Source: Bradyrhizobium sp. RP6
GTDB lineage: Bacteria; Pseudomonadota; Alphaproteobacteria; Rhizobiales; Xanthobacteraceae
Length of the DNA: 64,000 nt
Assembly: GCF_003837805.1 (NCBI RefSeq)
Contig: NZ_RQIT01000016.1
Location: forward strand, 113,831-177,830
Direction of reading: 5' to 3'
Shown: in pieces, positions 44,592 through 53,604 of the stretch
Layout of the letters: each line of letters begins with the position of its first letter
Numbering within the stretch: the first letter of the stretch is position 1
Position numbers and translations under genes: made by a program
Notes under the pieces: generated by a model
What the model was told of the DNA's origin: nothing
The model's database searches: none
What the model saw: only the letters and a program-made list of their open reading frames with translations

Positions 44592-45755
44592 ATGCAGACA
44601 TTCCCCTTCCGCCAGTACAATCGGGCCGGACCGGCCTATCGGCGCGGCTGGGTCGACGACGCCGTCGCCGCGATCGAGGCCGACCAGTGCCGCACCGCCG
44701 ACACGCATCTGATCCGGTTGATCGTGCCGGCGCTTTCGGGCATCGACATCTATCTCAAGGATGAGTCCACGCATCCGACCGGCAGCCTGAAGCATCGCCT
44801 CGCGCGCTCGCTGTTCCTCTATGCGCTCTGCAACGGCCACATCCGCGAAGGTACGCCCGTGGTCGAGGCCTCGTCGGGATCGACCGCGGTGTCGGAGGCC
44901 TATTTCGCAGAGATGATCGGCGTGCCCTTCTACGCCGTGATGCCGCGGACGACCTCGGCGGAGAAGATCGCCGCGATCGAGCATTATGGCGGCAATTGCC
45001 ATTTGATCGACGACGGCCGCGCCCTCTACGCGGAAGCCGCCGCGCTCGCCGGCCGCCTGAACGGGCACTACATGGACCAGTTCACCTTCGCGGAGCGTGC
45101 CACCGACTGGCGCGGCAACAACAACATCGCCGAGTCCATCTTCACGCAATTGCAGGGCGAGCCGCGGCCGCTGCCGGACTGGATCGTGATGGGTGCCGGC
45201 ACCGGCGGCACCTCGGCGACCATCGGGCGCTATTTGCGCTATCGGCAATATCCGACACGGCTGTGCGTCGCTGACGTCGAGCATTCCGCCTTCTTCGATT
45301 GCTTCCGCTCGCAGGACCGCTCCCATGTTTGCGACCGGCCGTCGCTGATCGAGGGGGTCGGCCGGCCACGCTGCGAACCGTCCTTCGTGCCGGGTGTGGT
45401 CGACCGCATGATGAAGGTCCCGGATGCGGCAACGATCGCGGCGATGAACGTGCTGTCGCGCCGGCTGCGTCGCCCAGTCGGCGGCTCCACCGGCACCAAC
45501 TTCCTGGCGCTATGCCGGCTCGCTTCGGAAATGCGCCAGGCGAACGTGGCGGGCTCGCTGGTGACGCTGATCTGCGATTCCGGCGAGCGCTACCGGCAGA
45601 CCTATTACGAGCCCGCATGGCTGAAAGCGCGCGACCTCGATCCGGCACCGGTCGAGAAGGCCCTGTCGTCGTTTCTGGCGACAGGCGAGCCGCTGGCGCT
45701 GGACGTCGACGACGTCGTCAATCCCCAAAGCGTGCGAACCTCCGCGGTGTCATAG
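44592..45755 (+). CDS. PLP-dependent cysteine desulfhydrase-like protein (Cds1 type)
   Basis: A 387-aa fold-type II PLP protein. Motifs: IYLKDESTHPTGSLKHRLAR (PLP Lys in SLKHR), VVEASSGSTAVSEAYFAEMI (substrate loop), MGAGTGGTSATIGRYLRYRQ (phosphate-binding Gly loop) and GGSTGTNFLALCRLASEM. The sequence fits the Cds1-like cysteine desulfhydrase/cysteine-synthase subgroup better than CysK. It would release sulfide, pyruvate and ammonia from cysteine (inferred). It follows acdR by 45 bp, on the same strand. Confidence 0.82.
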   Translation: MQTFPFRQYNRAGPAYRRGWVDDAVAAIEADQCRTADTHLIRLIVPALSGIDIYLKDESTHPTGSLKHRLARSLFLYALCNGHIREGTPVVEASSGSTAVSEAYFAEMIGVPFYAVMPRTTSAEKIAAIEHYGGNCHLIDDGRALYAEAAALAGRLNGHYMDQFTFAERATDWRGNNNIAESIFTQLQGEPRPLPDWIVMGAGTGGTSATIGRYLRYRQYPTRLCVADVEHSAFFDCFRSQDRSHVCDRPSLIEGVGRPRCEPSFVPGVVDRMMKVPDAATIAAMNVLSRRLRRPVGGSTGTNFLALCRLASEMRQANVAGSLVTLICDSGERYRQTYYEPAWLKARDLDPAPVEKALSSFLATGEPLALDVDDVVNPQSVRTSAVS

Positions 45756-45863
45756 CCGGCATCGCCCTGCATTTGCGGAATTGCACGATCGTCACGGCAA
45801 CTTCACTTGTCTTGCGCACGCATGCAGGTGACGCTTGCGTCTTCTCAACGAGGAGATCCTCCC

Positions 45864-46424
45864 GTGCGCCTTCCCATTCTCGATCCCAAGAATCTGACCG
45901 ACGAGCAGAAGCCGCTCTATGACGACATGCGAGCCGGCATCAAGGGCCATTTCAAGGGCTTTGTGAACATGCGCGACGACGGCGCGCTGCTCGGGCCCTG
46001 GAATCCCTGGATCCGCGAGCCGCGCTTCGGCAAGCCGGTGTGGGAGCTGGTCAAGGCGGTCGCGTCGAACCCGCTGCTGCCCGCGCCGGTGCGTGAGGTC
46101 GCGATCCTCGTCACCGGCTCGCATTTCCGGTCAGGTTACGAGCTCTATGCCCACGTTCTGGTCGCCGAGCAGCGCGGCCTGTCCGACGAGAAACTGGCGA
46201 CCATCGTCGCCGGGCAGCGGCCTGTGGACCTCACCAGACAGGAGGCGGTCGCCTATGACATGGCCTCGGCACTTGTCGGCGGCGGCGTGCTGCCGGAGCT
46301 GACCTATCGCGCGGCGGTGAAGGAGTTCGGCGAACACGGCGCGGCCGAGCTGTCCTATCTGATCGGCGTCTACTGCATGGTCTCGGTTACGCTCAATACG
46401 TTCGACGTGCCGGTGCCGGAGTAG
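45864..46424 (+). CDS. Carboxymuconolactone decarboxylase family protein
   Basis: A 186-aa all-helical protein of the CMD/AhpD-like superfamily: REVAILVTGSHFRSGYELYA, HVLVAEQRGLSDEKLATIVA and EHGAAELSYLIGVYCMVSVT. The CxxC of AhpD peroxidases is absent (the helix has SGYELYAH), so it is not a thiol reductase. Start GTG 45864 has AGGAG upstream. The role is unassigned. Confidence 0.82.
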   Translation: MRLPILDPKNLTDEQKPLYDDMRAGIKGHFKGFVNMRDDGALLGPWNPWIREPRFGKPVWELVKAVASNPLLPAPVREVAILVTGSHFRSGYELYAHVLVAEQRGLSDEKLATIVAGQRPVDLTRQEAVAYDMASALVGGGVLPELTYRAAVKEFGEHGAAELSYLIGVYCMVSVTLNTFDVPVPE

Positions 46425-46430
46425 CATCAG

Positions 46431-47336
46431 CTAATTGTGCACCGCATAGAGCGGCGTGCGCAGCGTCAGCTGGTAGGCCGGCTTCGGCGTCCACGCGATC
46501 AGCGCGGTGATGCCGAACAGGCGGTTGTCATTGTCGTCCATGCGGTCAAGGTCGAGCCGCAGGATCGGCTGGGTGAAGGACTCCGCGATCGTCCGTCCCG
46601 CGAGCTGTACGCCACCGAAGGACTGCATGCCGAAGCGCCCGGTGAACTTCCAGTTGCTCGGCCATTGGTAATAGCCGCCGGCATAGAGGACAGTGTTCGG
46701 CCGGATGCTGGCGAACGGGCTGGCAATGGTGGCGGTGGTGTATTGCATGCCGGCCAACCAGCCCCTCGTCTCGTCCTCGTCGAGCGCGTAATCGAATTCC
46801 AGGATGTTGTTGAAGGAATTCACCATGCCCTGCTCGTTGGGCACCGACTGCGTCAGCGTCGATTGCAGCGTGATCGTCGGGATCTTGCCGCCATTCTGCT
46901 GGTGGAGGTCGGCCTGCACGCCGATGTTCCAGCTGGTGATATCAAAGGACGACCAGCCGCCGCCGATATCCGTCGTCGATCCGGACACGCCGCCATAGAG
47001 CGAGACACGGTCGGTGACGTCGACGGTCAGCGGCAGGTCAACGGCGATCGCCTTCGCCGCCGGCAAACCGTTCGGCAGGGTCGTGCTTCGTCGCGCCGCC
47101 AGGGCTTGGAGCGCGGCCGACAGCGAGGTGGTGCCGAAGCCGAGCCCGAGCGTGCCTGCGGGGATCGTCGCGTAGCTGGTGCGGAGATCGAGGTAGATGT
47201 TCGGAACAGCCGGCTTTGCCGGTGCGTCCTCGTCCGCCTCTGCGGCGAAGGCAGCGGTCGCTGAAACCGTCAGGCAGGCCAGCCCCAGCGCGATCGCGCG
47301 CAAAGCCGGACGAGGCGGTGGGTTGCGAGTTGACAC
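46431..47336 (-). CDS. Exported outer-membrane-type hypothetical protein
   Basis: A ~301-aa protein. A signal peptide is visible (RAIALGLACLTVSATAAFAA). The rest alternates aromatic/Gly beta segments: VPNIYLDLRTSYATIPAGTL, DRVSLYGGVSGSTTDIGGGW, YYQWPSNWKFTGRFGMQSFG and LFGITALIAWTPKPAYQLTL, as in small outer-membrane beta-barrels. The start is uncertain: GTG 47336 is used; an ATG at 47378 is in frame. Confidence 0.7.
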   Translation of the reverse strand: MSTRNPPPRPALRAIALGLACLTVSATAAFAAEADEDAPAKPAVPNIYLDLRTSYATIPAGTLGLGFGTTSLSAALQALAARRSTTLPNGLPAAKAIAVDLPLTVDVTDRVSLYGGVSGSTTDIGGGWSSFDITSWNIGVQADLHQQNGGKIPTITLQSTLTQSVPNEQGMVNSFNNILEFDYALDEDETRGWLAGMQYTTATIASPFASIRPNTVLYAGGYYQWPSNWKFTGRFGMQSFGGVQLAGRTIAESFTQPILRLDLDRMDDNDNRLFGITALIAWTPKPAYQLTLRTPLYAVHN

Positions 47337-47519
47337 GTGACAATCCGACGCGTGAGGCTCTGGTGGCGGAAAACGCATGCTAGATGGAACGTGATCGTTC
47401 CCGCGGTCAAGCGCTATCCGCAAACGATGGACTGTATCGACGCGCGCGGCTACCCTGTCGTGACTGCACCGACACTCTCGCCTGCTAGAGTGCAGGCCGG
47501 ACAACGGAGGACGATAGCC

Positions 47520-47765
47520 ATGAACACGTCACGCCGCATCCTGCTCGCCGGAATGGCGGGGTTCGCCCTCGCTCCGACCGCCGTGGCGGCCGCGCCGGCG
47601 CCAGTGGTCGACGATGTGACGGTTGCCGAAGAACGCTTTGCGCGCATGATCGCCGCCGCGCATGCGCCCGACGTCGCTTGCGCGCGGCAGGCGGAGCGTT
47701 ATGCGGATACGCATTGGCCTGAATATCTCGTGGCAGCCAGAGCCGTTCTCGACGCAAGGGTCTGA
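47520..47765 (+). CDS. Small exported hypothetical protein
   Basis: An 81-aa protein with a twin-arginine-like N-terminus MNTSRRILLAGMAGFALAPT, then a helix-rich part (EERFARMIAAAHAPDVACAR, THWPEYLVAARAVLDARV). GGAGG lies upstream of ATG 47520. Exported, function unknown. It converges on the esterase gene 3 bp later. Confidence 0.65.
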   Translation: MNTSRRILLAGMAGFALAPTAVAAAPAPVVDDVTVAEERFARMIAAAHAPDVACARQAERYADTHWPEYLVAARAVLDARV

Positions 47766-47768
47766 TTC

Positions 47769-48710
47769 TCACTCAGACTTCTTCACCGCCCTTCGCACCT
47801 GTTCGCCGATCTGCGACAACACGAGCCGGGCCTGCGGCAGGATTGCGCCCATGGCGTGAAAATTGTGGACCATGCCGTCGTGGCAGACATGCTCGACGGC
47901 GACGCCCGCGGCGAGCAGCTTGCGAGCATAGGCATTACCTTCGTCGCGCATCGGGTCGTATTCGGCGGTGTGGATGATCGCAGTCGGCAAGCCCGTCAGC
48001 CGTGTCGCGCGCAGCGGAGAGACGCGGGGATCGGCCGTGTCGATGCCCTCGGGCAGATAGTCGGAAAGATCGGCTTCGATCGTGGCGCGGTCGATCAGGT
48101 GGCCCTCGGCAAAGGCCTCGCGCGAGGGCGAGGTCTCCTCGAAATCCAGCACCGGACAGATCAGGCATTGCGCGGCAATGGAGAGGCCGGCAGTCTGCGC
48201 CGCCTCTTGGCACACGATCGCAGCCAGCGTGGCGCCGGCGGAATCGCCGCCGATCACCAGACGGTCCGCGTCGATGCCGAGCGATGCCGCCTCGCGCCCC
48301 ACCCATTCGGTGGCAGCGATCGCGTCGTCGACGGCGGCGGGGAATCTGTGCTCGGGCGCGAGCCGGTAGTCGACCGACACGAGGCGGCAGCCGGTGGCAT
48401 GCGCCAGCGCGGCCGCAATGCGGTCATGCGTGGCAATGCTGCCGGCGACGAGCCCGCCGCCGTGAAAGAACACGAACCCCGGTGCGAGTTCCTCGGCGCT
48501 TGCCGGCGTGTAGAGCCGAAAAGGCAGTTCGCCGGCGCGGCCGGTCAGCGTGCCATCGGAGGTCGCCACATCCGGCGCCTCGGCACGCGCGAACTGCATC
48601 AGCTTTTCCAGCGATTGCCGTCGCGCCTCCACGCTGGGCCGGCTCCGCGCCTGCGGCGCAGCCGCAGCCATCATGGTCAACAAACGCTTGGCGAGCGGAT
48701 CGAGCGGCAT
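47769..48710 (-). CDS. Alpha/beta hydrolase, hormone-sensitive-lipase-type esterase
   Basis: A 313-aa carboxylesterase. The HSL signature FVFFHGGGLVAGSIATHD (oxyanion HGGG) and nucleophile GGDSAGATLAAIVCQ are clear. The acid Asp lies in HTAEYDPMRDEG and the His in CHDGMVHNFHAMGAI. Start ATG 48710 is preceded by AGGAAAG. The ester substrate is unknown. Confidence 0.9.
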   Translation of the reverse strand: MPLDPLAKRLLTMMAAAAPQARSRPSVEARRQSLEKLMQFARAEAPDVATSDGTLTGRAGELPFRLYTPASAEELAPGFVFFHGGGLVAGSIATHDRIAAALAHATGCRLVSVDYRLAPEHRFPAAVDDAIAATEWVGREAASLGIDADRLVIGGDSAGATLAAIVCQEAAQTAGLSIAAQCLICPVLDFEETSPSREAFAEGHLIDRATIEADLSDYLPEGIDTADPRVSPLRATRLTGLPTAIIHTAEYDPMRDEGNAYARKLLAAGVAVEHVCHDGMVHNFHAMGAILPQARLVLSQIGEQVRRAVKKSE

Positions 48711-48819
48711 GGATCTTTCCTTTCTCCCACGAAGAGGAGGGTAACTCACCAAGTCCCCGCAGGGAATCTTTTAGAAATTGGGGCAATAGTGCCCGGATAT
48801 TTCCAAGGGGAGGCCGGTC

Positions 48820-49707
48820 ATGGCCGAGATCAAAAAGCCCATCGACTATTCGCCGAGCTGGACCTTCTTCGAGGGCAAATGGCACGACGGCAATGTGCCG
48901 ATCATGGGCTCGCGCACGCATGCGGCCTGGCTCGGCTCGATCGTGTTCGACGGCGCACGCGCGTTCGAGGGTGTTGCGCCCGATCTTGACCGGCACGTCG
49001 CCCGCGTCAATCAGTCAGCGATCAATTTTGGCCTGAAGCCGGTGGTCGATACCGGCGCCTGGCTTGCGCTCGCAAACGAGGGCATTGCCCGATTTGGGAG
49101 GGATGCCGAGCTCTATATTCGTCCGATGTACTGGGCGCAGAACGGGAGCGGCGGCGGCGTGCTGTTCGACCCCGAGACCACCAATTGGTGCCTGTGTATC
49201 TACGAGGCGCCGATGCCAAGACCTGTCGGCAACGCGATCACGCTGTCGCCGTTCCGCAGGCCCACCGCCGAATGCGCGCCGGTCGAGGCCAAGGCGGCCT
49301 GCCTCTATCCGAACAATTCGCGCGCGCTCGCCGAGGCCGCCGCGCGCGGCTTCAACAACGCGCTGATGCTCGACATGCTGGGCAACGTCGCCGAGTTCGG
49401 CAATTCCAACGTGTTCATGGCGAGGGATGGCGTGGTGTTCACGCCGGTGCCGAACGGCACTTTCCTGAACGGCATCACGCGCCAGCGCGTCATCAGCCTG
49501 CTTCGCGCCGACGGCGTCACCGTGGTCGAGAAGACGCTGTGCTATGCCGATTTCCTGGCCGCCGACGAAATCTTTTCATCCGGCAATTTCGCCAAGGTCG
49601 CGCCCGTGATCCGCATCGACGAGCGCGAGCTGAAGCCCGGCCCGTTCTACACGCGCGCGCGAAAGCTCTATTGGGATTTTGCGCACGCCGTGAAGCTCGC
49701 GGCTTGA
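48820..49707 (+). CDS. Branched-chain amino acid aminotransferase-like protein (class IV)
   Basis: A 295-aa fold-type IV PLP aminotransferase. Visible: GSIVFDGARAFEGVAPDLDR, the PLP Lys158 in PVEAKAACLYPNN, LMLDMLGNVAEFGNSNVFMA (E-x-x-x-x-N loop) and GTFLNGITRQRVISLLRADG. It could transaminate branched-chain or related amino acids; it is shorter and more divergent than the housekeeping IlvE. GGGGAGG precedes ATG 48820. Confidence 0.85.
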   Translation: MAEIKKPIDYSPSWTFFEGKWHDGNVPIMGSRTHAAWLGSIVFDGARAFEGVAPDLDRHVARVNQSAINFGLKPVVDTGAWLALANEGIARFGRDAELYIRPMYWAQNGSGGGVLFDPETTNWCLCIYEAPMPRPVGNAITLSPFRRPTAECAPVEAKAACLYPNNSRALAEAAARGFNNALMLDMLGNVAEFGNSNVFMARDGVVFTPVPNGTFLNGITRQRVISLLRADGVTVVEKTLCYADFLAADEIFSSGNFAKVAPVIRIDERELKPGPFYTRARKLYWDFAHAVKLAA

Positions 49708-49713
49708 GAGGCG

Positions 49714-50331
49714 TTAGCCGCTCCTCCGAAACCGGCTGAACTGAAACGCCTGCGTTGAATCCCATGGCGTGCGATGCGTTTCGCTGCGCGTCTCGACCAG
49801 CTCAAACTCAGGCCCGAGCTCCGCTGCAAGGCTCGCGCTGTCGTGTCGCTGAACCGGCAGGCCGCTGCATTTCTCCGGACCATCGGGCGCGAACGTGCCG
49901 ATGACGACTTGTCCGCCGGGGGTAAGCGCCGACCGCAGGCGCTCGACATAGGCCGCCCTGTCGCGCGGGTCGGTCAGGAAATGAAACGCGGCGCGATCGT
50001 GCCAGACGTCGTAGGACTTCGCCGGCCGCCACGTCGTGGCGTCGGCAACGATCCAGTCGACGATCGAAGCGGCTCCGCCGATTCGCTTCTTCGCAGCATC
50101 AAGCGCGTTGGCAGCGAGATCCAGCACGGCGACGTTGCGATACCCGTCCTGCAGCAGCGCATCGACCAGCCGCGAGGCGCCGCCGCCGATATCGATGATG
50201 GCTGCGCCATGATCCGGATTGGCCGCGCGGATCAGGTCGAGCGAGGTCGAAGGGCTGTCCTGAAACCAGCTGACCTCGGCTTCGCCCTTGGTGGCGTAGA
50301 CATGGTCCCAATGGGTGGCTCGGTCAGACAT
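49714..50331 (-). CDS. Class I SAM-dependent methyltransferase
   Basis: A 205-aa methyltransferase of the TPMT/UbiE-like type: the first helix WDHVYATKGEAEVSWFQDSP, SAM motif I AAIIDIGGGASRLVDALLQD, motif II-III DVWHDRAAFHFLTDPRDR and GGQVVIGTFAPDGPEKCSGL. The substrate is unknown. It is convergent with the aminotransferase gene, 6 bp away. Confidence 0.85.
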   Translation of the reverse strand: MSDRATHWDHVYATKGEAEVSWFQDSPSTSLDLIRAANPDHGAAIIDIGGGASRLVDALLQDGYRNVAVLDLAANALDAAKKRIGGAASIVDWIVADATTWRPAKSYDVWHDRAAFHFLTDPRDRAAYVERLRSALTPGGQVVIGTFAPDGPEKCSGLPVQRHDSASLAAELGPEFELVETRSETHRTPWDSTQAFQFSRFRRSG

Positions 50332-50374
50332 GGCTCGTCCCCCGGCCCGCTGGGGAGCCGGTGCAAATGAGAGA

Positions 50375-50965
50375 CTACTCGTCCTTCTTCGACATCCGCT
50401 CGAGGCGTTCCTGCATTTCCTTCATCTGCTGGCGCAGATCATCGATGTTGCTGTCCTTCGGCTCCTCGGTATTTGCACTGGCCTCCGGCTCGGGAGTGGT
50501 GGTCGGACGGGGCGCAGCGAACGGCTTGAACATCGAGAAGGTCTGCTGGAACAGCTCCATGTTGCGGCGGACTTGCTCCTCCAACGGAGCAAAAGGAGTG
50601 CCGGAGAGCGTATTGGCAATCTGCTTGCGGAACTTCTCTTGCTCCTGGGTCAGCGTCGCAATCGACTGCTCCAGATATTTCGGCACCACCATCTGCATGC
50701 TGTCGCCATAGAAGCGGATGAGCTGGCGGAGGAAGGTGGTCGGCAGCAGGTTCTGGCCGGCCTTGTTCTCCTGCTCGAAGATGATCTGGGCGAGCACGGA
50801 GCGGGTGATGTCGTCGCCGGTCTTGGCGTCATAGACCAGGAAATCTTCGCCGTCCTTGACCATGGCGGCGAGATCTTCCAGCGTCACGTAGGTACTCGTT
50901 CCGGTGTTATAGAGCCGGCGGTTAGCGTATTTCTTGATGGTGGTGGGTTGGTCTGATTTCGCCAT
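50375..50965 (-). CDS. phaR: Polyhydroxyalkanoate synthesis repressor
   Basis: A 196-aa DNA- and granule-binding regulator of PHB storage. The conserved PHA accumulation domain is at the N-terminus: TIKKYANRRLYNTGTSTYVT, LEDLAAMVKDGEDFLVYDAK and ITRSVLAQIIFEQENKAGQN. The phasin-like/oligomerisation region is QLIRFYGDSMQMVVPKYLEQ. The C-terminal ~50 residues are Pro/Glu-rich with a coiled coil (DLRQQMKEMQERLERMSKKD). It sits divergently from phaA. Confidence 0.94.
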   Translation of the reverse strand: MAKSDQPTTIKKYANRRLYNTGTSTYVTLEDLAAMVKDGEDFLVYDAKTGDDITRSVLAQIIFEQENKAGQNLLPTTFLRQLIRFYGDSMQMVVPKYLEQSIATLTQEQEKFRKQIANTLSGTPFAPLEEQVRRNMELFQQTFSMFKPFAAPRPTTTPEPEASANTEEPKDSNIDDLRQQMKEMQERLERMSKKDE

Positions 50966-51270
50966 GGGCTCTCACTTGCAAAACGCGGAGAACGGGAACC
51001 TGTCGGGCAATGCCGCAGGGCGGGAAGAGTACGCAGCGCAACAAAGTAAGCATTTTCAAAGGGCTCACGCTACCGTTTTGTGCGGCACGGTTAATTGCAG
51101 AGCAAAATCCTGCTTGCGAAAACGCCAAGAACGCTATTTTGAATGCGATGCGGCATGAATTCGGAGACCGTCCGATTGACATGCCTCAACGACGTTAACA
51201 GGATGCCGTCCGAGACTGGCGAGCCCTTTTCCCCAGCCCCGCCTGCCCCCTTCAAACCCAGGAGATGCCC
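50966..51270. promoter_or_regulatory. Divergent phaR-phaA control region
   Basis: A 305-base interval without a gene. Several TGC-rich stretches (TTTTGTGCGGCAC, TTAATTGCAGAGCAAAATCC, TGCTTGCGAAAACG, GAATGCGATGCGGCATG) fit the TGC-rich targets reported for PhaR-type repressors. AGGAG precedes the phaA start. Confidence 0.45.
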
Positions 51271-52449
51271 ATGTCAGACGATGTCGTCATCGTCAGCGCC
51301 GCCCGCACCCCGGTCGGAAGCTTCAACGGAGCGTTCGCAACCCTTCCCGCCCATGATCTCGGCGCCATCGCCATCAAAGCCGCGCTGGAGCGTGGTGGCA
51401 TCGAGCCCGGCCGGGTCTCGGAAGTCATCATGGGGCAGATCCTGACCGCGGCCCAGGGCCAGAACCCGGCCCGTCAGGCCTCGATTGGCGCCGGCATCCC
51501 GGTGGAGAGCCCGGCCTGGGGCGTCAACCAGCTTTGCGGCTCGGGCCTGCGCACGGTCGCACTCGGCTACCAGGCGCTGCTCAACGGCGATTCCGAGATC
51601 GTGGTCGCCGGCGGCCAGGAATCCATGAGCATGGCCCCGCACGCCCAGCATCTGCGCGGCGGCGTCAAGATGGGCGGCCTCGAACTGGTCGACACCATGA
51701 TCAAGGACGGCCTGTGGGATGCCTTCAACGGCTACCACATGGGCAACACCGCCGAGAACGTCGCGCGGCAGTGGCAGATCACCCGCGCCCAGCAGGACGA
51801 GTTCGCGGTCGCCTCGCAGCAGAAGGCCGAGGCGGCGCAGAAGGCCGGCAAGTTCAACGACGAGATCGTCCCCGTCACCATCAAGACCCGCAAGGGCGAC
51901 GTCGTGGTCAGCGCCGACGAATATCCGCGTCATGGCGCAACGCTCGACGCGATGGCCAAGCTCAAGCCCGCCTTCGAGAAGGACGGCACGGTGACCGCGG
52001 GCTCGGCCTCGGGCATCAACGACGGCGCTGCCGCCGTGGTGCTGATGACCGCCAAGCAGGCGGCCAAGGAAGGCAAGAAGCCGCTGGCGCGCATCGTGTC
52101 CTGGGCGCAGGCCGGCGTCGATCCGAAGATCATGGGCTCGGGCCCGATCCCGGCCTCGCGCGCCGCGCTGAAGAAGGCCGGCTGGAGCGTCGGCGATCTC
52201 GACCTGATCGAGGCCAACGAGGCCTTCGCGGCGCAGGCCTGCGCCGTCAACAAGGATCTCGGCTGGGACACCTCCAAGGTCAACGTCAACGGCGGCGCGA
52301 TCGCGATCGGCCATCCGGTCGGCGCGTCCGGCGCACGCGTGCTGGTGACGCTGCTGCACGAGATGCAGAAGCGTGATTCGAAGAAGGGCCTGGTCACGCT
52401 GTGTATCGGCGGCGGCATGGGCATCGCGATGTGCCTGGCGCGCGACTGA
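51271..52449 (+). CDS. phaA: Acetyl-CoA acetyltransferase (beta-ketothiolase)
   Basis: A 392-aa biosynthetic thiolase joining two acetyl-CoA to acetoacetyl-CoA, the first step of PHB synthesis. Active residues are exact: Cys89 in NQLCGSGLRTVALGYQ, His in NGGAIAIGHPVGASGARVL and Cys378 in TLCIGGGMGIAM. ATG 51271 is chosen over 51265 because AGGAG is too close to the latter. It precedes phaB, with terminator-type and palindromic elements between them. Confidence 0.95.
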   Translation: MSDDVVIVSAARTPVGSFNGAFATLPAHDLGAIAIKAALERGGIEPGRVSEVIMGQILTAAQGQNPARQASIGAGIPVESPAWGVNQLCGSGLRTVALGYQALLNGDSEIVVAGGQESMSMAPHAQHLRGGVKMGGLELVDTMIKDGLWDAFNGYHMGNTAENVARQWQITRAQQDEFAVASQQKAEAAQKAGKFNDEIVPVTIKTRKGDVVVSADEYPRHGATLDAMAKLKPAFEKDGTVTAGSASGINDGAAAVVLMTAKQAAKEGKKPLARIVSWAQAGVDPKIMGSGPIPASRAALKKAGWSVGDLDLIEANEAFAAQACAVNKDLGWDTSKVNVNGGAIAIGHPVGASGARVLVTLLHEMQKRDSKKGLVTLCIGGGMGIAMCLARD

Positions 52450-52457
52450 CGCCGATC

Positions 52458-52508
52458 TTGCACGCAGCTGACGTGTGCGCCGCACACGTCAGCGCGTGCG
52501 TTGCACGC
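52458..52508. promoter_or_regulatory. Nearly perfect 27-bp palindrome framed by direct repeats
   Basis: GCTGACGTGTGCG (52467-52479), one C, then CGCACACGTCAGC (52481-52493) form a perfect 13-bp dyad. TTGCACGC is repeated directly at 52458-52465 and 52501-52508. It lies just behind phaA. Without a T-run it is not a simple terminator; it could be a TGC-rich PhaR-type site or a transcript-stabilising hairpin. Confidence 0.5.
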
Positions 52509-52572
52509 GACTAAAAAGGCAGCGGTTGCAAATCAAATATTCTTCGCAACCACGTAAGCCTCGACTAAAGAG

Positions 52573-52600
52573 AAACGCCCGGCTCGACGCCGGGCGTTTT
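52573..52600 (+). terminator. Intrinsic terminator between phaA and phaB
   Basis: AAACGCCCGGC (52573-52583) and GCCGGGCGTTT (52589-52599) form a perfect 11-bp stem, loop TCGAC, followed by TT. It suggests that phaB has its own promoter downstream of it. Confidence 0.85.
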
Positions 52601-52690
52601 GTTCTTGATGTCCGTCAAACCAATCGCATAATCCATCGCTAAAAACGGTCACTCAAAAGCGTCCGAAGAGCCCAAGGGAAGGATTACGAC

Positions 52691-53416
52691 ATGGCACGTG
52701 TTGCATTGGTCACGGGTGGTACGCGGGGCATCGGGGCTGCGATCAGCAAGGCGCTAAAGGCCGCTGGCTACAAGGTCGCGGCCAACTATGCCGGCAACGA
52801 TGCGGCGGCGGAGAAGTTCAAGACCGAGACCGGCATCCCGATCTACAAATGGGACGTCAGCAGCTTCGACGCCTGCGCGGCGGGCGTGAAGAAGGTCGAG
52901 GCCGATCTCGGGCCGATCGAAGTGCTCGTCAACAATGCCGGCATTACCCGCGATACCGCCTTCCACAAGATGACGCTCGAGCAGTGGACCGCCGTCATCA
53001 ACACCAATCTGGGCTCGCTGTTCAACATGACGCGCCAGGTCATCGAGGGCATGCGCGCGCGCAAGTTCGGTCGCGTCATCTCGATCTCGTCGATCAACGG
53101 CCAGAAGGGGCAGTTCGGTCAGGTCAACTATTCCGCGGCAAAGGCCGGCGACATCGGCTTCACCAAGGCGCTCGCGCTCGAGAACGCCAAGGGCGGCATT
53201 ACCGTCAATGCGATCTGCCCGGGCTACATCAACACCGAAATGGTGCAGGCGGTGCCGAAGGACGTCCTGGAGAAGAACGTGATCCCGCAGATCCCGGTCA
53301 GCCGGCTCGGCGAGCCCGAAGAGATTGCGCGCGCGGTCGTGTTCCTCGCGGCCGACGAGTCCGGTTTCATCACCGGGTCGACGCTGACCGTCAACGGCGG
53401 CCAGTACATGGTGTGA
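52691..53416 (+). CDS. phaB: Acetoacetyl-CoA reductase
   Basis: A 241-aa short-chain dehydrogenase reducing acetoacetyl-CoA to (R)-3-hydroxybutyryl-CoA with NADPH, the PHB precursor. NADP loop VTGGTRGIGAAIS (residues 8-20), NNAG in VLVNNAGITRD, catalytic Ser in ISISSINGQKGQFGQ, and Y147-x3-K151 in NYSAAKAGD. The C-terminus ends STLTVNGGQYMV. AGGGAAGGA sits before ATG 52691. It is separated from phaA by an intrinsic terminator. Confidence 0.95.
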   Translation: MARVALVTGGTRGIGAAISKALKAAGYKVAANYAGNDAAAEKFKTETGIPIYKWDVSSFDACAAGVKKVEADLGPIEVLVNNAGITRDTAFHKMTLEQWTAVINTNLGSLFNMTRQVIEGMRARKFGRVISISSINGQKGQFGQVNYSAAKAGDIGFTKALALENAKGGITVNAICPGYINTEMVQAVPKDVLEKNVIPQIPVSRLGEPEEIARAVVFLAADESGFITGSTLTVNGGQYMV

Positions 53417-53451
53417 TGCGATCGCATCACGCGGACTGATATTTTCCACGT

Positions 53452-53594
53452 CGTCATGCCCGGGCTTGTCCCGGGCACCTGTCTATGCACTGTCATGCCG
53501 GGGCGCTGAGATAGCGGCGAACTATGGTGCGCAATTGCGCACCTGAGAATCTCGAGGTTCCGGGTTCGGCTCTTCGAGCCGCCCCGGAACGACG
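53452..53594. repeat. Bradyrhizobium-type composite palindromic repeat
   Basis: It contains the hairpin CCCGGGCTTGTCCCGGG, a perfect 18-bp palindrome GGTGCGCAATTGCGCACC (53526-53543), and GTTCCGGGTTCGGCTCTTCG with GCCCCGGAACGACG. These are modules of dispersed intergenic repeats in this genus. It precedes the EamA gene by 10 bases. Confidence 0.75.
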
Positions 53595-53604
53595 AGGCCC
53601 TGGA

